From Juglans regia (Eukaryota > Streptophyta > Magnoliopsida > Fagales > Juglandaceae), in assembly GCF_001411555.2 (NCBI RefSeq), contig NC_049912.1:21585722-21649721 (forward strand): 64,000 nucleotides of DNA, given 5' to 3'. The notes beneath the pieces are model-generated. The model was not told the origin of the DNA. It saw only the letters and a list, made by a program, of their open reading frames with translations, and did no database searches. Shown here piece after piece: positions 59,015 to 64,000 of this stretch (position 1 is the stretch's first letter; each line of letters opens with the position of its first letter). The translations under genes and the position numbers were made by a program.

Positions 59015-62000
59015 TCACACAAGGAAGTAATCAGACAAAAGGGCAGCACCTGTAACACCAACTAGGAACAGCAAAGAAACAATATCCGCCATACCAATGG
59101 ACGAGTCTGAAAGAAAGTGAATTTTATGCGTGTTGCTGTCCCCTCTAAATCCTCTGATGATCATTGCCTGTAAAAGCCATAGAAATAATAGAAACTTGAA
59201 ACCCTGATGCAGATTGGCCACAAGAGGTTATGCATCCCCTAGTCTTATCTCAAAAGCTTGATAGTGCTCTTAAATGTACATGGACTTATGATGGGCATTT
59301 GGACTCGTTGGTTAAATACTTGAAGGCCTCTTAACACAGGAAATTTGTAGGACTTTTAAGCAGACTTTTCCTTATGTTTTTATGAACATTCAAACACATT
59401 CAAGCAAGGCTCTTCAAATAATGATCTTTGCTGGATGCATACTTCATATATCACAGTAGAAAAAAAAATGTTAAAAATAGTTAGTGTCTAGGTGAAAGCA
59501 TAAACCTGGGAAATCTGCTCTGCATGGCTAAAAATATTTTTGAAGATCCGGCGCATGTAGATAAAGAAAACTGCAAAAATTATGCATATAAAAGAATAAC
59601 CATCATAATCTGAAAGCATGTTCAAGCAGACACAATATGATAGATTAAAAAGAAACCGCAACACAAAGCATATGAAGCAAGTAAGCATCATAATGTGGAA
59701 GCATATCACCAGACACAATCACATAGATTATCAATTAGTAACCATCTCATCACACTATATGATTAATGTTCCTTGCGACAGATTCTATTGCATAAAAATG
59801 CTTAAAAAATAAGTGGTTCTTCAATTATAACATGGGGCTGGTCCGATTGATCCGACCTTTGCATTCCTTGAGATATAACGCCACAACTGACTAAAATGAA
59901 GGTTACAGTATGTAAAAAAATATTCAAGAAAGAACAATGACTGGCTGCATTTGCATGCACAGATACTGACCTACCACAGAAAGAGCCTGGTGATAGATAA
60001 TATGAAGACAATAATAAGAGAAAGGAACACCAAGGAGATATAGTTCAGTCGGTATCAACTAATGAGTGTCGCAAGTTAACTCAGCTTGAAGGTTAAACTT
60101 TTCAAGCAGGTCATGCTAAATTGAAGTATCGAATTGTTCCACACGGTTTTAAAATGTTATTTTGCTGTGAGGAACAGAAAATGCTTTATCCTTCAAAATT
60201 AAGCCAACTGCCTGCTCCCTCGTGTATGAAATCCACAAACAAAATGCAACTCAGGGAGACATTACCATTTGTTTTAACGTGAGAAAAGGCAAAAAGCAAA
60301 GTACCAGAGTTATCACTTTCAAGACATCGATGAGACACCTTTTCCAAAGCAAGAGAGTCTAGGAAAATATGTAATAATCAAATTGATAATAATACACAGG
60401 CAAAACGGGATTTGATACAACAAAATTCCCTAATGAATGCTCATGACATTGAGGGGTCAAGAACATACATGCATACAACTGGCACAAAATTTATTTAAAA
60501 GTGGCATTTAGCCATCACATAATATTTTTTCAATTAAAAGCTTACTATCAATTGTCTCCATCATCGTCAATTGCTGCCAATTTATCCTACGAGAAACAAT
60601 TCCCAATGCAACATTACGGACCTGGAAACAAATTGCATGGGTATTCCAGGAGTATAAATATCAATATGAATGGGTTTGAAATAAAATCCAAATATTACAA
60701 AGTTTCAGCACAAGAGTTGTTAAATGTGTCTTCTCTTACCTCGTCAAACACTAGACTGACGAACCTCAATGAAAGCATGAGGGTAAGAATAATTTCAGCC
60801 ACTGGGACACCAATACATGTCAAAGGAAGCATAAACCACCGCAACCCAAATGCAAGTTGTTCAGGGGTAGTGGTTGTCAGGCAAAGGCTTGCACTTTGGA
60901 AGACCTTTCAGAAAAACAGAGACCTAATCCTCAGAAAAATCAAGGCATTATGTCTTTGAGAGTGCTCATTATTAGTCTATTCTAAATCACTTATATATAT
61001 ATTTTCCTCTTCTATACTTTTTGTGTACTTGGGCTATGCTTTGAATGCCTCTTTTTTTAAATAGTAACCTTTTGCATTTCCTAATAAATTCTTCGATTGC
61101 TTACAAAAATATTTTTTTAGAAATCACTTTGATGAACCCACATATAAATTTCAAGATGATCGTAGACTCATTAACTCTCTCTTTCAGTGGCAAGCATTCC
61201 AGTCATAAATAAACGTATTATTGAGCCTCCAAATACTAGCTTATAACATCATCATTTTCTGAGACATCAACACAAATCCCAAATGAATGAAAGGCAAGAG
61301 TATAAACAAGTTAATTAGTGGGTGACAAAAAGGTCAGAACCTAGACAAGTTGCAAAACTTACAGTGAATGTTAAACACGCAGCAGTGCTTGCTACCGACA
61401 AGCCTTTTCTTGTAAATTGAAATGGTCCCAACTTCATAATTAAATATGAGTAACCTCCCAAAGAAGCAGGAAGATTAGGCAATCCCATCATCGAAGGTGG
61501 AGGGGTTCTCAACTGGACAAGGGGCGGTACACCATCTGAACCCAACCCCAACATAAGAAATAAAATTCCTGAAAGCAGATACACTCTTCCCAATTGGTCC
61601 TACAATAGTTGTTAAATAATTAGCAAGATATTCTTCGCTACATCAGCACATTCAAAACAGACACTTGTATATGCATTACTATGCACTTTTACAAGAAAAA
61701 AAAAGGAATATACAAGTTTGAACTACAAGCAAAAATAACATTTTGATAAGTTGCAAACAACAATAACTATGATGATTATACATGCTTCTACTCACATCAA
61801 CCTATAAATAAGCCAAATCATTACAGATCCACTGGTACGCAACTTTTGAATTAGATCACAGAGCATAGAATAAGGATAACCATTATATAAGAGTATAAAC
61901 AACGATTACGCAGAAATCAAAAGGAGGGGAGCAGTGACTCTGAGATGGAGGCAGCAGTTTAAAAAGGTGTCAAGTCCAAGAAGAATTGTGTCTTACATGT

Positions 62001-62733
62001 TAAATTTATTTTAGTGGAACCTGAACTTATTGGCTCAAATCTCAAAAACTTAAGCAGAATACCTCATTCCCAGCATTCCCATACCCACCATGTCTATAAC
62101 AGACAAGACAACTTAAGCTTACCGTATCATGACTGCAGCAGAGGAACTTGCATGAAAGTACACACTTGGGTTCTAATAAAACAATATATACAAACCCAGG
62201 ATGTGATCCAACTTTCCTTATTCTGTGCGCTCTGATTCAGTTTCTTTAACAAGTTCAAATAGCTAAATTTCGTGATCAACAATTGTCCAAGTAGATCCAA
62301 AAATATTGATCAATGTATAACCACTTCCTCATGCTTTAGAATTTAGAATGGAATGTAGTTAGAGGCTTTAATGACAAGATTTCTCAACTAAGAAATACAT
62401 AAGAATATCTAAAAGTTTTGTCGAGTTAGAACCGGCTTCTTGAACTTCATAAGTAAAAGGTTAGTACTCACCATCCAAACCTGTCTTGGGAGAACCCATA
62501 TTGACAGAAAAGTCAAGTATATCACAAGTCCTAAACGCATTATTACATGTGACCTTGCTGGTAGAACCACCAGAGCCAAAAGCCATACCTGAAAAGCCAA
62601 GCAACTTGATATTACCACATTATAAAATTAATGGAAGAAAGAAAACAAAACTAGAATCTACAGAACCAATTTGTTCCTTTCTCTTCACTTGTTTGTCATG
62701 CAAAATTACCATCGTTATAATTTCTTTCACCGG

Positions 62734-62804
<71 letters not shown>

Positions 62805-63835
62805 ATATATCTACACATGTACACACACAAAAGCTCAAAATACAAAATAATACCACAACCAGTCAATTATTTCACGAAAGTTCTATATAGTTCAGTATTC
62901 AATGCTAATACGTGACAGATGGTAATTGTTTAGCTTCGCAAATAAGTAGCCAGCTAAGTATTAACTGGCATTTTACTTTAATCTTCAAGATTGACGTTCA
63001 CAAAATCTAAAAGACGCTACCTTTAGTATACGGTATTATTGCTCTCCCCGCCACGCCCGACTTAACTGCCTAAACTAAATTTCAGACGTCATATAATCCG
63101 TGAAATGTTTCATAACCCTCGAATTGCTCGCTTAGAAAAAAGAGGAAAATGCAAACAGAAAACAAATAGGAAAACAAACTATGAGGAAAACTTACAATTT
63201 ACAAACTTCAATGTTTCTAAGCATTGAGCACCAACAAAAATTAAAGCTCATAAATGACGTATGTTTTAGAATAAACACATTTCCCTGTAATTCATATATT
63301 AAAAAAAACTCCAAAAAATATTACCAATTCTATAATGAGTTCATCAATAATCAAAGCTACTCAAAACCCTTGAATTGAATAACCCCATAAGCCAAACAAA
63401 ATTTCGTTACAACATATCTCAATCAAACGGAAAGAAGAAGACGAAAAAAATCACAAAACTATCCAAAAAATTTGAACAAACCAGTTTCACTCGAGGATCC
63501 ACGGAATGAAGAAAAGTGGTGGGCGACGATACAAACTGGTAAATGGGGCTGGCGGTCGCTCCCGCAATCAGCCTCAGAACCTTATCGGCAGCGAGAGCTC
63601 CGGTGGGCAACCACTTCACCCATTTCCAGGATTCACTATTATCGCTCAAGGAAGCTCTACTTGGGAGTCTTATCTTCTTCGCTGGTTTGAGGGCTTTGTA
63701 CGGGAAAATGAGGGGCCTGGGATTTGGGAGCGTTTGGGAGATGAAGGGAGTAAAAATGGGGGAAATTAGGCGTTTGGGAGAAGAATGGTTAGCGGGGAAT
63801 GTGAACGTTGGGAAGGTCCGCTGCGTACAGTTCAT
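59015..63835 (-). CDS. ABCI12: ABCI12-like chloroplast CbiQ/ECF-type transporter subunit (388 aa)
   Basis: ABCI12 is the plastid homologue of CbiQ/EcfT, the membrane coupling subunit of energy-coupling-factor importers; its substrate in plants is unsettled. Seven exons with exact GT/AG borders and phase: 63482-63835, 62472-62588, 61363-61599, 60740-60904, 60546-60621, 59506-59570 and 59015-59167. The start MNCTQRTFPTFTFP opens a Ser/Pro/Lys-rich region fitting a plastid transit peptide (about 55-60 aa). Then come FLHSVDPRVKL, VWLLALVVLPARSHVIMRLG, GSDGVPPLVQLRTPPP, TTTPEQLAFGLRWFMLPLT, IILTLMLSLRFVSLVFDEVR, the coupling-helix region with RRIFKNIFSHAEQIS and AMIIRGFRG, and the terminal LLSDYFLV. 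The A..RG motif expected for EcfT coupling helices is present. All exons are intact. A LINE tail sits in intron 3. Confidence 0.95.
60950..61115 (+). mobile_element. LINE 3' tail in ABCI12 intron 3
   Basis: CTTCTATACTTTTTGTGTAC, TTGGGCTATGC, then CTAATAAATTCTTCGATTGC and an A-rich tail repeat the layout of the LINE tails at 46.6 and 52.1 kb. It lies antisense to the host gene, within the intron. Confidence 0.5.
62741..62813. repeat. Compound CT-CA microsatellite in ABCI12 intron 1
   Basis: About 15 CT units run straight into about 14 CA units. The length is likely polymorphic. It lies between exons 1 and 2. Confidence 0.9.
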
Positions 63836-64000
63836 TGGTGAGACTCTTAACCGCAAAGGAAAATTGCCCTTGCTGGGTTTTATGTGTCAATGGGCCATAT
63901 GCCGAATTGCCTGAATTTTATGTCCTGAAACCGAAAAATAAATAAATGTTGTGTGCGTTATGAATTTTATGCAATAAATCATTATTAATAATTCGTTTCA
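63836..64000. other. ABCI12 leader and upstream flank
   Basis: Short stretch upstream of the - strand ABCI12 start to the window edge. No second gene is visible before the window ends. Confidence 0.5.

Noticed and set aside
62620..62890. Open frames over the CT-CA repeat on both strands
   Set aside because: Microsatellite artefacts inside an ABCI12 intron.

Overview
The window is nuclear DNA of a dicot plant. Its genes have many introns with GT..AG borders and plant-specific families (FAR1-related, LIFEGUARD, SAC3B, ABCI12). Intergenic DNA is AT-rich and packed with MITEs, SINEs, LINEs and solo LTRs. The MITE types resemble repeats I associate with Fagales trees such as walnut and hickory; that placement is a guess from repeat style, not a measurement.

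Seven protein genes can be supported. (1) The 3' three-quarters of a SAC3B mRNA-export scaffold, + strand, 172-7061, 11 exons. (2) A two-exon PP2C-35-type phosphatase, - strand, 8633-10671. (3) An intronless S-adenosylmethionine decarboxylase of the SAMDC4/BUD2 type, - strand, 23544-24593. (4) An intronless BSD-domain protein, + strand, 35251-36483. (5) A four-exon LIFEGUARD/BI-1-like membrane protein, - strand, 37292-38991. (6) A FAR1-RELATED SEQUENCE 7/12-like protein, + strand, 55297-57603, perhaps with a 5' UTR exon near 44.1-44.4 kb. (7) A seven-exon chloroplast ABCI12 (CbiQ-like) protein, - strand, 59015-63835. They are ordinary, independently transcribed genes. SAC3B/PP2C, BSD/LIFEGUARD and FRS/ABCI12 are convergent pairs. 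From memory of Arabidopsis locus numbers, SAC3B, PP2C35, SAMDC4 and FRS7/12 lie in two small duplicated Arabidopsis blocks, so this looks like a conserved ancestral neighbourhood.

The DNA between genes is mostly transposon history. 11.7-21.9 kb holds a polypurine tract, a decayed hAT (TTF/ZMYM-type) transposase, an RNase H fragment, a Mutator-like element nested in a hAT-like element, a SINE with a 17-bp target duplication, and MITEs. 22-33 kb has no recognisable gene but is strikingly rich in CATGCATG and other self-complementary tetranucleotide runs. 39-43.6 kb holds a fold-back element with 9-bp target duplications and a 2.46-kb element that appears to carry an exon of a PHP-domain phosphoesterase gene. 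44.4-55.2 kb, possibly one giant 5' intron of the FRS gene, is a nest of LINEs, a hAT MITE, LTRs and SINEs.

No CRISPR, operon, tRNA, rRNA or clearly recognisable miRNA was found. I did not find a convincing new multi-gene system. The most unusual items are the exon-carrying element at 40.9-43.4 kb and the nested insertions, whose order can be read from exact target duplications.
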